This document shows, one piece after another, positions 54,679 to 63,941 of a stretch of DNA of 64,000 nt. The stretch is from contig NZ_RWIV01000001.1 in NCBI RefSeq assembly GCF_003944835.1, positions 907,501-971,500 of the forward strand, written 5' to 3'. Numbering within the stretch: the stretch's first letter is position 1; the number at the start of each line of letters is the position of its first letter. Origin of the DNA: Bacillus sp. HMF5848. GTDB taxonomy: Bacteria > Bacillota > Bacilli > Bacillales > HMF5848. The position numbers were made by a program, and so were the translations under genes. The notes under the pieces are model-generated. The model made no database searches. It was not told where the DNA came from and saw only the letters and a program-made list of their open reading frames with translations.

Positions 54679-55095
54679 ATGATACTTTTAAAATTTACCG
54701 GGTTTGTTCAGGAACTCGATTATGGTTATTATGAGACAATAATTGATGCATTGCTAAACAAAAATCAACTACAAGAAATAAAACAATTAGTAATGTTGGC
54801 TTGTCATGAAGCGATGGTAAATGTGTTCGAAGCTGGACAACGACAAACAGGAGAACAGCAGCAGATTTCGATTGAATTTGAATATAGACATGATGATTAT
54901 ATTTTGTTAACAACAAGGAATTATTGTGAATCTCATATTAGCTTATTACAAATCCTTGATGAAAAGAAAAATTCACAAGACCTCACAAGACCACGTGGGC
55001 GTGGTCTCATATTAATGGATGCATTTATGGATGAAATGTCTGAGTCTCGTGATGAAACGGGAAGACTTGTTTTACAATTAAAAAAGTACATTTAA
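54679..55095 (+). CDS. RsbW-like ATPase with an incomplete G1 box
   Basis: 138-aa GHKL-type protein. The N box is LACHEAMVNVFEAG and the G2 box is RPRGRGLILMD. The DxGxG box expected between them is not visible; the region reads LLTTRNYCESHISLL. It may bind ATP weakly or act as a pure binding partner. GAGGAT lies eight bases before the ATG. The STAS gene follows within a few bases, so the two are co-expressed as an anti-sigma and anti-anti-sigma pair. Confidence 0.8.
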   Translation: MILLKFTGFVQELDYGYYETIIDALLNKNQLQEIKQLVMLACHEAMVNVFEAGQRQTGEQQQISIEFEYRHDDYILLTTRNYCESHISLLQILDEKKNSQDLTRPRGRGLILMDAFMDEMSESRDETGRLVLQLKKYI

Positions 55096-55106
55096 GGGTG
55101 AATAAA

Positions 55107-55478
55107 GTGACTAAAACTGATTGCATACATGTAACAAGTGACATCGTGAAAATAACATTTACCGGAGATATGGTTTACGGACAAACAGGATTTTTACAAG
55201 AGTATAATTTGATCATTAACGATGACATTACAGGTTATATTTTCAACTTAACACATGTTAAACGTATTGATAGTACAGGCTTCGGAGCTATTGTATCACT
55301 TGCTTCAAAGCTAAAGGGAAAGAAAATATGTTTAGTAGTTTCTGATGAGTTAGTAAAGAGAATGATACAAATTACGAAACTTCACTTAGTGTTTTTTCTA
55401 GCTGATACAGTGGAGCAGGCTTTAGTATTATTGCAAAGCTCAGAGGACAATTCACTATTACCAATTGATCAATATTAA
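55107..55478 (+). CDS. STAS anti-anti-sigma factor
   Basis: 123-aa SpoIIAA/RsbV-like protein. The phosphorylatable Ser is S56 in VKRIDSTGFGAIVSLA. The start chosen is GTG 55107, since AAGGGTGA overlaps the alternative GTG at 55098. It would bind the adjacent RsbW-like protein when dephosphorylated by the divergent SpoIIE-type phosphatase. No sigma factor gene is adjacent, so the output target is unknown. Confidence 0.88.
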   Translation: MTKTDCIHVTSDIVKITFTGDMVYGQTGFLQEYNLIINDDITGYIFNLTHVKRIDSTGFGAIVSLASKLKGKKICLVVSDELVKRMIQITKLHLVFFLADTVEQALVLLQSSEDNSLLPIDQY

Positions 55479-55492
55479 TCTTATTGTGTAAT

Positions 55493-55566
55493 GTCCCAGT
55501 AGCTCAGTAGGATAGAGCAACAGTTTCCTAAACTGCAGGTCGGAGGTTCGAATCCTCTCTGGGACG
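55493..55566 (+). tRNA. tRNA-Arg (CCU)
   Basis: Acceptor GTCCCAG (55493-55499) pairs with CTGGGAC (55559-55565). The anticodon loop TCCTAAA between CAGTT and AACTG gives CCT. CCA is not encoded. It is 14 bases after the STAS gene. Confidence 0.96.
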
Positions 55567-55582
55567 TAAATGAATATAATGG

Positions 55583-55613
55583 AAAGAGGCAGTTCAGTGA
55601 ACTGCCTCTTTTT
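55583..55613 (+). terminator. terminator after tRNA-Arg
   Basis: AAAGAGGCAGTT and AACTGCCTCTTT form a perfect stem followed by T. Confidence 0.92.
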
Positions 55614-55624
55614 ATAATATTAAC

Positions 55625-55876
55625 TCAACTTTCGCAGAGTGAAATCGGCAAACAAGCCTTGATATAACTAGGAAGGCCAGATATCCACTGCTGTAGTTGA
55701 CTTTTTATTAGTTTTGCAACTGCTTTGCTTGTTTGTTTCAACTCCTCTTGAATAAGCTCAATTAATTGCTGTAGTGCGACAGCCCAATCAAAGTCGTTTA
55801 CTTCGTCGCACAATTCGTAGAATAGACCGCCTAGTTCATTTGGTAGTTGATTACTATGGTTGTTTTGGTCTATCAT
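55625..55876 (-). CDS. 83-aa helical protein of unknown function
   Basis: Small acidic protein. A polar N-terminus (MIDQNNHSNQLPNELGG) is followed by predicted helices FYELCDEVNDFDWAVALQQLIELI and KQTSKAVAKLIKSQLQQWI, with a Cys-containing end ACLPISLCES. The start is ATG 55876, eight bases after AGAGGTG; an in-frame start at 55963 has no such site. No family recognised. It points toward tRNA-Arg and has no partner gene. Confidence 0.65.
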   Translation of the reverse strand: MIDQNNHSNQLPNELGGLFYELCDEVNDFDWAVALQQLIELIQEELKQTSKAVAKLIKSQLQQWISGLPSYIKACLPISLCES

Positions 55877-56046
55877 ATGGGGAGCACCTCTTCTATGTGG
55901 TAGTGATTTCTCGACAATCTCACTATACCAAAGAATGAGGTGTTTTTTCATTTTTAAAACCATGTTTCATGTGCCGAGTTGATTGTAGCGGAATGCGCTC
56001 GACTCCTCAAAAATGCTTTTGCATTTTCTTCGTGCGATGTTAGCCC

Positions 56047-56210
56047 GAAGAAGCCTAATCAACGTCCTGCGGGAAGTAGTGGCAGGCGTGAGACCCCGCA
56101 GGCGAAAGCGAGGAGGCTCACGGCCACCCCGCGGAAAGCGAGCGCAATGGAGCGGCTCACGGCCACCCCGCGGAAAGCGAGCGCAATGGAGCGAAAATCA
56201 ACGCCACTGT
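56047..56210. repeat. GC-rich Bacillaceae-type intergenic repeat with internal duplication
   Basis: A GC-rich island in AT-rich DNA containing CACGGCCACCCCGCGGAAAG and AGCGAGCGCAATGGAGCG. This block is present twice, with a 39-bp period (GGCTCACGG at 56115 and 56154). Similar CCGCGGAAAGCGAGCG elements are dispersed between genes in many Bacillaceae genomes, to my knowledge. Open frames across it are not genes. Confidence 0.75.
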
Positions 56211-56218
56211 TTTTTTAA

Positions 56219-56254
56219 AATAAAAAATGCCCCAAAAACGTAAGTTTTGGGACA
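56219..56254 (-). terminator. terminator of the chemoreceptor gene
   Basis: On the minus strand TGTCCCAAAAC pairs with GTTTTTGGGGCA, followed by a T run. Confidence 0.85.
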
Positions 56255-56268
56255 TCCTCCTTTTTATA

Positions 56269-57597
56269 TTAACTATTAAATTGACTGATCTTTTTAGAGA
56301 GTGTAGAGGCTAAGTTATTCACGTCGCTACTATGCTTAAGCATTTCAGATGACGATGCAGCTTGCTCTTCTGCAGATGCTGAAACTTCTTCAGCAGCCGC
56401 AGCGGCTTCTTCAATTGTTTGGCCGATGTCTTGAATGGCTCTCATAACACCATTTGCATTGTCGTCTACCTTTTGTAAGATATCTTTTACATCAAGGATT
56501 GAAGCTTCATTCTTTTTAACAACTTCAACAATTTCATTAACAGATTCCCCACCTTTGCGGACAATGGATGCTTGTCGTTTAACAACATCAATATTCGTTT
56601 CCATTGAGCGAACAGACACACGCGTTTCAGCTTGGATATCATGAATTAAGCGTGCAATTTCACTAGCAGCTTGACTTGATTGTTCAGCTAACTTGCGAAC
56701 CTCGCTTGCGACTACAGAAAATCCTTTCCCCATTTCACCTGCTCTAGCAGCTTCGATACTAGCATTCAGTGCAAGCAAATTAGTTTGACCAGCAATTTCT
56801 GTTATAACATCAACTATCTTTTCAATTTCTTCTGAGCGCATGCCCAGCTTTTGAATAGCCTCAGTTGCGAAGGTTACTGTTTCGGTAAAGCTCGTCAATT
56901 GGTCGATTGCTTCACCGATAGCACTAGAAGTTCGTAAAGAAGAACTTGTAGAATCACTTGCATATTGTACACTTTCATGAATTTTACTCATTCCTGTGTC
57001 GATTTGCTGCTTTGTCGAAGTCATCATGCTATAAATCTGACTAAATTGTTCTTCCTGTGAAGCAGCGCCTTCAGATAATTGTGCTATCGTAATGGCTACT
57101 TGATTGGCACTTTCCCCAGTTTCATTAGCATAAGTGTTCAGAGAATCTGACGCTTCATGCATGTCGGTCGCTGATTGTTTAACAGAGGTTATTAAGCTTT
57201 GTGTCTGCTCAACAAAATAATTAATCTTTGTAGCTAGAAGCTCTGTTTCATCGTTTGTTTTTAAATTAATTCGTTTAGTAAGGTCAATTTCCTCACCAAC
57301 AATCGAGTCAATTCCCTCTACAACAGCGTGTATCGGCTTAAGTACAAAGCGATTAATAGCATAGTTAACAAAACCTAGTAAGATTACTAGATTTACAATC
57401 AACGTAAAATATGTTTGAACGAGTGAGGTGATTTTATTTCCTAATATATTAAGTATACCTGATTCGAATAATAAATTTTGCACATAGGCAATCGGAGCAC
57501 CTGCCAGTACACTAATTAATGTAGCAACAACAATAACAACACCAATTTTTCGTTTAATAGTCCATTTTATAACATGCTTTGATACTTTTCTTTTCAT
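56269..57597 (-). CDS. methyl-accepting chemotaxis protein
   Basis: 442-aa receptor. Two N-terminal helices ([21 protein letters not shown] and [19 protein letters not shown]) are separated by only about 35 residues, so no large outside sensor domain exists. A HAMP region and a long signalling coiled coil follow, with the hairpin tip [21 protein letters not shown]. It signals to CheA/CheW; the sensed cue may be membrane or redox state (inference). The start is ATG 57597 after GGGGGAG; an ATG ten codons upstream lacks a site. Confidence 0.92.
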   Translation of the reverse strand: MKRKVSKHVIKWTIKRKIGVVIVVATLISVLAGAPIAYVQNLLFESGILNILGNKITSLVQTYFTLIVNLVILLGFVNYAINRFVLKPIHAVVEGIDSIVGEEIDLTKRINLKTNDETELLATKINYFVEQTQSLITSVKQSATDMHEASDSLNTYANETGESANQVAITIAQLSEGAASQEEQFSQIYSMMTSTKQQIDTGMSKIHESVQYASDSTSSSLRTSSAIGEAIDQLTSFTETVTFATEAIQKLGMRSEEIEKIVDVITEIAGQTNLLALNASIEAARAGEMGKGFSVVASEVRKLAEQSSQAASEIARLIHDIQAETRVSVRSMETNIDVVKRQASIVRKGGESVNEIVEVVKKNEASILDVKDILQKVDDNANGVMRAIQDIGQTIEEAAAAAEEVSASAEEQAASSSEMLKHSSDVNNLASTLSKKISQFNS

Positions 57598-57914
57598 TGT
57601 CTCCCCCACTTTGTCGAAATATATCATATAAAGTTAACGTACTTTAACTTTGAAATATATATTTGGATATATATAACTTTAGAAAAAACAGAAATGACAG
57701 AATAATTTTTTAAAATGGTTTTTAGTAACTTCTTCAACTGTATGAGAAAACAAGAGCATTAAGGTGCTATTTTATGAAATATAATATTGGCATCGTTTTC
57801 ATGGTGTTTTTCATATGAGGTATATTTTGTTATGATGACAAACGTTGTAAACGGTCTGACTTTCTTGAGAGTAGAAAGTCAAAACAATTAAATAATATAT
57901 TTGGAGGTGTTACT
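57598..57914. other. divergent region between the chemoreceptor and SulP genes
   Basis: About 317 AT-rich bases with no gene. It contains the inverted repeat at 57857-57881 and presumably both promoters, which I cannot place with confidence. Confidence 0.4.
57857..57881. promoter_or_regulatory. inverted repeat TGACTTTCT-N7-AGAAAGTCA
   Basis: Perfect 9-bp inverted repeat 33 bases before the SulP start. There is no T run, so an operator or leader hairpin is more likely than a terminator. Confidence 0.5.
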
Positions 57915-59363
57915 ATGCTTCAGTCAATTAAGCAAGAATGGTTTTTTAACACGCGCGCTGATGTGCTTGCAGGGATTACGGTAGCCCTTGCATTAATACC
58001 AGAGGCGATAGCATTTTCAATTATCGCAGGGGTAGATCCGATGGTCGGATTATATGCGTCGTTCTGTATAGCTATTGTGATTGCTTTTGTTGGTGGACGG
58101 CCGGGCATGATATCTGCCGCAACTGGTGCGATGGCGTTACTGATGATTACGTTAGTGGCAGATCACGGTTTGGAGTATTTATTTGCAGCAACGATTTTAA
58201 CGGGTATTATCCAAATTTTAATGGGTGTATTTAAACTTGGTAGATTTATAACGTTTTTACCACAATCGGTCATTATCGGATTCGTAAATGCTTTAGCTAT
58301 CTTGATTTTCTTAGCACAACTGCCACATTTTGTAGGTGCAAATTCAATCATGTTTATAATGGTTGCAGCGACTTTAGCCATTATATATATTTTACCTCGC
58401 TTTACTAAGGCTGTTCCATCAGCGTTAGTAGCTATAATTGTTATGACAGCTTTAGCGATATTTTTTAAGTTTGATTTAAAAACGGTAGGGGATATGGGAG
58501 ATATTCAGAGGTCGTTGCCGATTTTCCATTTACCAATGGTTGAGCTATCTCTTGAAACGTTAAAAATTATTTTTCCTTATGCTATGACTCTAGCTATTGT
58601 TGGTCATCTTGAATCATTATTAACAGCAACAATTGTCGATGAAATGACGGAAACAAAAAGTGACAAAAATAAAGAAATGCGTGGGCAAGGTATTGCCAAC
58701 GTTGTGACTGGATTTTTCGGTGGTATGGCGGGCTGTGCCATGATTGGACAGTCGGTTATAAATGTGAAATCTGGTGGGCGTGGCCGTCTATCTGCGCTAG
58801 TTGCTGGGTTGTTCTTGATTTTCTTAATACTTGTGTTAGGTGACGTTGTTAAGCAAATTCCAATGGCAGCTTTAGTTGGTGTCATGATAATGGTGTCTAT
58901 TGGTACGTTTGATTGGCAATCTGTTAAAGCTTTAAAAAGAATACCAGTTTCAGATTCAGTTGTTATGGTAACAACAGTTGCTATTGTTGTGTATACTCAT
59001 GATTTAGCAAAAGGCGTTATGGCTGGTGTTATTATGAGTGCGATTATTTTCGGCTGGAAAATGGCACGCATTCATGCTACAACACATATTGAAAATGAGG
59101 CAAAGGTGTATAAAGTATCTGGACAAATGTTTTTCGGCACGATGGCCCACTTTGTTGATATGTTTGACCATCAAAATGATCCTGATACAGTTGTAATAGA
59201 CTTTAGTCATTCCCACGTTTGGGACCACTCGGCTGTGACAGCTATTGCAAAAGTAATTCTTAAGTATCAAAAGCTTAACAAGCGAATACAAATAGTAGGC
59301 TTAAATGAAGAAAGTCAAACACTAGTTGAAAAAGTAGGACTTGCTGCTCCAACTGGTCACTAA
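57915..59363 (+). CDS. SulP-family anion transporter
   Basis: 482-aa membrane protein with 10-14 helices and family segments [31 protein letters not shown] and [14 protein letters not shown]-terminal STAS domain runs from about residue 385 ([16 protein letters not shown]...WDHSAVTAI). The family moves sulfate, bicarbonate or other anions. The next gene, a convergent UspA protein, gives no substrate clue; nearness to sulfur genes is only suggestive. GGAGGTG precedes the ATG. Confidence 0.9.
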   Translation: MLQSIKQEWFFNTRADVLAGITVALALIPEAIAFSIIAGVDPMVGLYASFCIAIVIAFVGGRPGMISAATGAMALLMITLVADHGLEYLFAATILTGIIQILMGVFKLGRFITFLPQSVIIGFVNALAILIFLAQLPHFVGANSIMFIMVAATLAIIYILPRFTKAVPSALVAIIVMTALAIFFKFDLKTVGDMGDIQRSLPIFHLPMVELSLETLKIIFPYAMTLAIVGHLESLLTATIVDEMTETKSDKNKEMRGQGIANVVTGFFGGMAGCAMIGQSVINVKSGGRGRLSALVAGLFLIFLILVLGDVVKQIPMAALVGVMIMVSIGTFDWQSVKALKRIPVSDSVVMVTTVAIVVYTHDLAKGVMAGVIMSAIIFGWKMARIHATTHIENEAKVYKVSGQMFFGTMAHFVDMFDHQNDPDTVVIDFSHSHVWDHSAVTAIAKVILKYQKLNKRIQIVGLNEESQTLVEKVGLAAPTGH

Positions 59364-59408
59364 GTTGTATATGCAGAAAAACCGGCTTTTAGGCCGTTTA
59401 TATAAAGA

Positions 59409-59444
59409 GAGGCACTGTATCATATATGATGCAGTGCCTTTTTT
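59409..59444 (+). terminator. terminator after sulP
   Basis: GGCACTGTATC pairs with GATGCAGTGCC (one mismatch-like G-T), followed by six T. Confidence 0.9.
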
Positions 59445-59489
59445 GCACTTGCTAGCGCTCGGACTATAGGGTGAAAGTAATTTATATAG

Positions 59490-59912
59490 TTATTTGACGA
59501 CCATGACAGGGCAGCGGGCATCATGTAAAACCTTGTGGCTCACACTCCCAAACATAACCTCACCTAGCATATTTAACCCACGACTCCCCATTATTATTGA
59601 ATCGTACTGTCCGGTATGGGCAAATTGGACAATCTCATCGGCAGGATTTCCTATGGCAATTTCTAAATGGATTGGGATGTTTTCAACGCTAAATATTCTT
59701 AGAGATGGTAGTAGTTTTTTGTTTACCTTTTCAGATAGTAAATCTTTTACATTGTAATGTTTATCTGCCATTTCGCTTCTTGTTGGGCCATGCTGAACAA
59801 CGCATAATACCGTAATGGATACATTTTTAATAAGTTTAGCAAGCTGAAGGGCTTCTTTAGCAGCTTTTTCCCCGTGTTTAGAGCCATCTAAAGCAAGTAA
59901 TATTTTATACAA
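59490..59912 (-). CDS. universal stress protein UspA family
   Basis: 140-aa single-domain Usp. The ATP-binding pattern is GSRGLNMLGEVMFGSVSHKVLHDARCPVMVV, i.e. Gx2Gx9GS, so it belongs to the nucleotide-binding type. It begins YKILLALDGSKHGEKA. The TTG at 59912 has AAGGATGAAGG upstream; an ATG at 59945 is possible but has GGAG 12 bases away. It converges with the SulP transporter gene. Confidence 0.9.
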   Translation of the reverse strand: MYKILLALDGSKHGEKAAKEALQLAKLIKNVSITVLCVVQHGPTRSEMADKHYNVKDLLSEKVNKKLLPSLRIFSVENIPIHLEIAIGNPADEIVQFAHTGQYDSIIMGSRGLNMLGEVMFGSVSHKVLHDARCPVMVVK

Positions 59913-60069
59913 AATACCTTCATCCTTTTGTTTTTTATTTAGCATAGCAGAGATTTACTCCAATTTCATGATTTATTTACTTCGATGTGTTTGTTTATTG
60001 CTCTTGTAACTTTTGTTAGCTGTAATTCGTAAATAATAATAAAGTACTGTAAAGGATGGAGCTTATAAA

Positions 60070-60774
60070 ATGAATGCGGTGTTGAATGTACAAATAAAAA
60101 GGGCTGGATATAAAGAAAATATTCCTGTTTTAAATAATGTTAATTTTTCTATAGAAAAGGGTGAAATAGTCGGTTTGCTTGGACCGAATGGTGCTGGAAA
60201 AAGTACGATTATTAAAGGCTTGTTAGGCGTGCTACCTTATTGTGAAGGGCAAGTTGAATTATTAAATAAGCATCTATATGCATACATACCAGAGCATCCC
60301 ATTTTTTATGATGATTTAACAGTTTGTGAGCATATTGATTTTGTTGGTGTATCAAAAGCGATACCAAGTGAGGAGTTAACTAGACGGTCGGAGAAGCTAT
60401 TACATATGTTTGAGTTAAGTGACGTAAAACATCATTATCCCTCAACGTTTTCAAAGGGCATGAAACAAAAGTTAATGATAATTCTTGCCTTTCTATTAGA
60501 GCCTGAATTATATATTATTGACGAACCGTTTATGGGACTAGATGCGAAGGCTATGAAACGTTTTATTGATTACTTATATAAAGAGAAAGATAGACAAGCA
60601 GGGATATTACTTTGTACACATTCATTAGATACGGCTGAGCGCATTTGTGATCGTTTTTTACTATTATCAAGTGGTGAATTGATAGCTGAAGGAACGTTAT
60701 CAAGTATACAAAAACAAGCTAATATCGGTGTTACTGGTTTATATGAGTGTTTTTTTGAGCTAATAGATGGGTAA
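60070..60774 (+). CDS. ABC transporter ATPase, EcsA-like
   Basis: 234-aa ATP-binding subunit. Walker A is GLLGPNGAGKSTIIKGLLG, the signature is STFSKGMKQKLMII, Walker B is LYIIDEPFMGLDAKA, and the H-loop is LLCTHSLDTAE. The SKGMKQK signature replaces the usual LSGGQ, as in EcsA and some exporters. GGAG precedes the ATG. It is paired with the EcsB-like membrane gene 14 bases downstream. Ecs systems affect secretion and envelope homeostasis in Bacillus; the substrate is unknown. Confidence 0.9.
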   Translation: MNAVLNVQIKRAGYKENIPVLNNVNFSIEKGEIVGLLGPNGAGKSTIIKGLLGVLPYCEGQVELLNKHLYAYIPEHPIFYDDLTVCEHIDFVGVSKAIPSEELTRRSEKLLHMFELSDVKHHYPSTFSKGMKQKLMIILAFLLEPELYIIDEPFMGLDAKAMKRFIDYLYKEKDRQAGILLCTHSLDTAERICDRFLLLSSGELIAEGTLSSIQKQANIGVTGLYECFFELIDG

Positions 60775-60788
60775 GAGGAGTTTTTTTG

Positions 60789-61907
60789 ATGAACGGTTTT
60801 CAATTATTTCGTACTAGATTAATTAAACATATTATCTATCAGTTTAATGCAATACGAACGATACTTGATTGGACAATTCTCCTATATCTATGTGTTCCAA
60901 CGTTAGGTTTTGCCATTGCTGTATATTATGAGTGGTGGGTGACTACTCCCGTTTGGATGTTTGCATTAAATGATCGTGTTATTTTTGCGATCTTGCTTTT
61001 TATGACTTTAAGAGGACAATTACGAACATTTTTGTATGCTGCAGACCAAGTGTTTTTACTTCAAGATGCTCGTTTAATTAAAGCTTTAAAAGGCTGGGGA
61101 GTTTCGTATACAATTTTTTGGAGCTTTGTAAGAATAGGGTTGGTCATTATAACGCTTTTACCATACTTTCTTGTTGTGGATAATATTTCAATGTTTACAT
61201 TGGTGGTCATCTATACTAGCTTTGTTATTGTGAATGTATGTGTAATAACATTAAAGCATTTTTATCAAAACTGGTGGCAACGAATTTTACTCTATTTTTT
61301 AATAAGTATCGTAATGTCGATATCATTTAATTATCATGTTATTTTCTATAGCGCATTGATAATTTTTATAATCTTAATTTTTAACTACTTGCGAAAACAT
61401 TTGAAAATTAATCATAGGTATTATTATGATATAAAAATCGAAATGGAAGAGAAGCTGAAGCTTGCTAAATTTATCTTAAATGCTTCACCAGAAGCAGGTG
61501 TTTCAACGCCATTATTGTCCTGGAAAAAACCTGTGCTGTGGCGTAATTCACGTAGAATATTTAAAGATAGAACAGAGACGAATGCTCTAGTAGAGATGTT
61601 CATAAAAGTGTTTGTTAGAAACTCACGATACTCAATGTCTTATTTGCAAATCCTTGGGGTAACTAGTGTTGCTGTCATTACTTTGCCAATCTTTATCAAA
61701 ATAATCGTCGCTGTTTTAGCTGCCATTTTTATTTACATATGGCTAATCAATTGCTGGCAGCTTGTGACAAGCAATAATTTTATAAAAGCTATCCAACCGG
61801 ATGAGGACGTGTTTTTTGTAGCAAAGAAAAAAGCAGTGTTGATTGTTTATGTCCCAACACTTGTTTTACTTAGTCTTATAACGTGCTTTGGGATATTTGT
61901 ATTGTAG
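60789..61907 (+). CDS. EcsB-like ABC transporter membrane subunit
   Basis: 372-aa membrane protein with about seven or eight helices. The cytoplasmic segment EEKLKLAKFILNASPEAGVSTPLLSWKKP and RNSRRIFKDRTETNALVEMFIK resemble the EcsB family. The start is ATG 60789, eight bases after AGAGGAG; a TTG three bases upstream is less likely. It is slightly shorter than B. subtilis EcsB. It forms a two-gene operon with the ATPase, ending in a terminator. Confidence 0.85.
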   Translation: MNGFQLFRTRLIKHIIYQFNAIRTILDWTILLYLCVPTLGFAIAVYYEWWVTTPVWMFALNDRVIFAILLFMTLRGQLRTFLYAADQVFLLQDARLIKALKGWGVSYTIFWSFVRIGLVIITLLPYFLVVDNISMFTLVVIYTSFVIVNVCVITLKHFYQNWWQRILLYFLISIVMSISFNYHVIFYSALIIFIILIFNYLRKHLKINHRYYYDIKIEMEEKLKLAKFILNASPEAGVSTPLLSWKKPVLWRNSRRIFKDRTETNALVEMFIKVFVRNSRYSMSYLQILGVTSVAVITLPIFIKIIVAVLAAIFIYIWLINCWQLVTSNNFIKAIQPDEDVFFVAKKKAVLIVYVPTLVLLSLITCFGIFVL

Positions 61908-61930
61908 CCGTGTGTAAGCACGGTTTTTAT
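61908..61930 (+). terminator. terminator of the ecs-like operon
   Basis: CCGTG-tgtaag-CACGG followed by TTTTTAT; it starts at the stop codon. Confidence 0.85.
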
Positions 61931-62091
61931 TTGTAACAAATTGCAGATTTCTAATTCTAAATCAAGATTAATATGTTGCTTCAAGCATAAGGAGTGTACA
62001 ACAACCATTCGTTATCGAATCTCTCTTGATAAAAATACTAGTAATCAAATCTAGTATTATCGTCAGGTCGAATAGAGAAGATAAAATAATA

Positions 62092-62138
62092 TTGTAAACG
62101 ATTTCAAATAATTATATAATATAATGAGAACGATTTCA
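62092..62138 (+). promoter_or_regulatory. promoter with two LacI-type operators
   Basis: TTGTAA (62092-62097) and TATAAT (62115-62120) are spaced by 17 bases. TGTAAACGATTTCA (62093-62106) covers the -35, and TGAGAACGATTTCA (62125-62138) covers the start site, 32 bp or about three turns apart. The arrangement suggests autorepression; the first also fits the cre consensus. Confidence 0.65.
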
Positions 62139-62144
62139 TACATT

Positions 62145-62171
62145 ATCTCGAGAGGTTCGGAACATCGAGAT
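62145..62171 (+). promoter_or_regulatory. leader hairpin before the LacI-family gene
   Basis: ATCTCGA (62145-62151) and TCGAGAT (62165-62171) form a 7-bp inverted repeat ending immediately before the AAGGAGG ribosome site. Confidence 0.4.
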
Positions 62172-62185
62172 AAGGAGGTAGGATG

Positions 62186-63220
62186 ATGGCAACAATAGAA
62201 GACGTAGCTAAGTTAGCCGGTCTATCACGTACAACAGTATCGCGAGTTATAAACAATCATCCGTATGTAACGGAAGAGAAGAAACGACTTGTACAGGATG
62301 CAATGGCTAAGCTAGGTTATGTACCTAACTCATCTGCTCGTAGTTTGCGTAGTCAAAAAACTGAGATGATTGCTGTACTAGTATCAAGAATTATGAACCC
62401 TTATTTTAGCTCGTTAATAGAAGCAATGGAGATGAGGGCATCAGATAAAGGTTACCAATTGATTGTATGTCAAACACGCTATTCACCTGAAAAAGAATTA
62501 AATTATTTAAATCTCCTCAAAACGAGGCAGGTTGACGGAGTCATATTAGCATCTATTCAAAGTGATTGGCCTTCTATTAAGCCATTTTTAGACTCTGGTC
62601 CAATCGTTCTTTGCAATGAATTCGTTGAGGATGCACAAGTGCCGATGGTCAGGCTAAATCAAATACAGGGTGCTTACATTGCAACGAAGCATCTCCTAGA
62701 TTTAGGGCATAAAAGGATAGCTTACTGTTGTGGTATTTATAGAAGTAACACTGCCGTATATCGAGAGCATGGTTTTACTAAAGCTTTACAAGATAATGGT
62801 GTGGAGTTTGATGAAGATATTGCCTTTCGCAATGCACTTACTATTGATGATGGACGAAGAATTTTTCATGAAATCGCATCTTTGACACACCCGCCAACCG
62901 CTGTTTTTACAGGTAGTGATGAAGTCGCAGCTGGCTTAATAACAGAAGCTAAGCGTTATGGTTGGACTGTTCCAGAAGACCTTGCTGTAGTTGGGTATGA
63001 CGATCAACAAATCGCAGAGCTTATTGAACCTACTATTACAACAGTATATCAACCAGCTAAACTTCTTGCAGAACTAGCTGTTGATATATTAATAGAAAAA
63101 ATTAAGCTTAAAGTTCATAAAACACGAGAAGTTCATGAGTTCCCACTAGAGTTAATAGTAAGAAATTCAACCGTACCTCACATTGGCGTACCTGAAAATA
63201 TTGTAGAGCGTAATACGTAG
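62186..63220 (+). CDS. LacI-family transcriptional regulator
   Basis: 344-aa repressor. The helix-turn-helix is ATIEDVAKLAGLSRTTVSRVINN, and the hinge has NSSARSLRSQKT. The effector domain contains MNPYFSSLIEAMEMRA and VVGYDDQQIAELIEPTITTVYQP. The tandem ATGs are at 62183 and 62186; the second is better spaced from AAGGAGGT. No sugar operon is adjacent (an ABC system lies upstream, a PH-domain gene downstream), so its regulon is elsewhere. The two operators in its own promoter indicate feedback control. Confidence 0.88.
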   Translation: MATIEDVAKLAGLSRTTVSRVINNHPYVTEEKKRLVQDAMAKLGYVPNSSARSLRSQKTEMIAVLVSRIMNPYFSSLIEAMEMRASDKGYQLIVCQTRYSPEKELNYLNLLKTRQVDGVILASIQSDWPSIKPFLDSGPIVLCNEFVEDAQVPMVRLNQIQGAYIATKHLLDLGHKRIAYCCGIYRSNTAVYREHGFTKALQDNGVEFDEDIAFRNALTIDDGRRIFHEIASLTHPPTAVFTGSDEVAAGLITEAKRYGWTVPEDLAVVGYDDQQIAELIEPTITTVYQPAKLLAELAVDILIEKIKLKVHKTREVHEFPLELIVRNSTVPHIGVPENIVERNT

Positions 63221-63261
63221 ACTATCTTTAAAATTTTTACAGAAAAAGATTTAATACAAAC

Positions 63262-63297
63262 CTGCATTCTCAAAAAGTACGAGGATGTGGGCTTTTT
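63262..63297 (+). terminator. terminator after the LacI-family gene
   Basis: CCTGCATTCTC pairs with GAGGATGTGGG (G-T pairs), followed by a short T run. Confidence 0.65.
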
Positions 63298-63318
63298 GTG
63301 TGCCACATTACCATGTAT

Positions 63319-63351
63319 AAAAAAAGCCGATTCGAACATGTCAGAATCGGC
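63319..63351 (-). terminator. terminator of the PH-domain gene
   Basis: On the minus strand GCCGATTC and GAATCGGC (63326-63351) form a stem followed by seven T. Confidence 0.9.
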
Positions 63352-63359
63352 GTCATGCA

Positions 63360-63779
63360 TTATCTTATGCGCTTATTTTTTTTACGAAGTTCACTTATAA
63401 AAGTATCAGGATTTTTCGGAGATATAACAATGGATTTAGTATATATGCCTTTTTTGTAAGTGACAGCTAATCGTTCTAACGACAGTGCAGGGCTAGCCAT
63501 CGGATTATTTGTTTCTTTAATGGTTTGAATATCATTAATATTGATGTTCCAGCGTAATGGTCCAGCTTTAACCGTTAATGTTTTGTCGTGAATAATGTAT
63601 GAAGTAGTAAATATTGTCCACGATAGTACGCCATTTAAAACTAATAATATTATCCCCATCATGAGGTTAGCAGGTGTAGCTGCTTCCATCAACACTTGTA
63701 CAGCAACAACAAGCATCATAATTAAAGAAAAGTAAATTAAAATCATGAGTACAGGGTCTTTTTTTGAAGAAAATTTCAA
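63360..63779 (-). CDS. YyaB-like PH-domain membrane protein
   Basis: 139-aa protein with two N-terminal membrane helices (LMILIYFSLIMMLVVAVQVL and LMMGIILLVLNGVLSWTIF). A bacterial PH-like domain follows, with YIIHDKTLTVKAGPLRWNI and the conserved NPMASPALSLERLAVTYKKG. A TTG at 63779, ten bases after AAGGAG, is better placed than the GTG at 63788, which is one base from that site. Function unknown; the family is common in Bacilli. Confidence 0.82.
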   Translation of the reverse strand: MKFSSKKDPVLMILIYFSLIMMLVVAVQVLMEAATPANLMMGIILLVLNGVLSWTIFTTSYIIHDKTLTVKAGPLRWNININDIQTIKETNNPMASPALSLERLAVTYKKGIYTKSIVISPKNPDTFISELRKKNKRIR

Positions 63780-63941
63780 TGATGTCACGCTCCTTGTAGT
63801 TAGATTATAGCAAAGTAATAGGGGACTAGCTATACGAATTCAGCATAACGAGGCTTGTTAATTTTAAAGTGTTAATTTTTTCTATTTTTCAATTATGAAT
63901 ATATAATGAATATGTATTACATAAAGAGAGGAGAAGATTTC

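Noticed and set aside
55979-56243. Two plus-strand frames of 76-79 codons
   Set aside because: Translations of the GC-rich intergenic repeat with no ribosome site.
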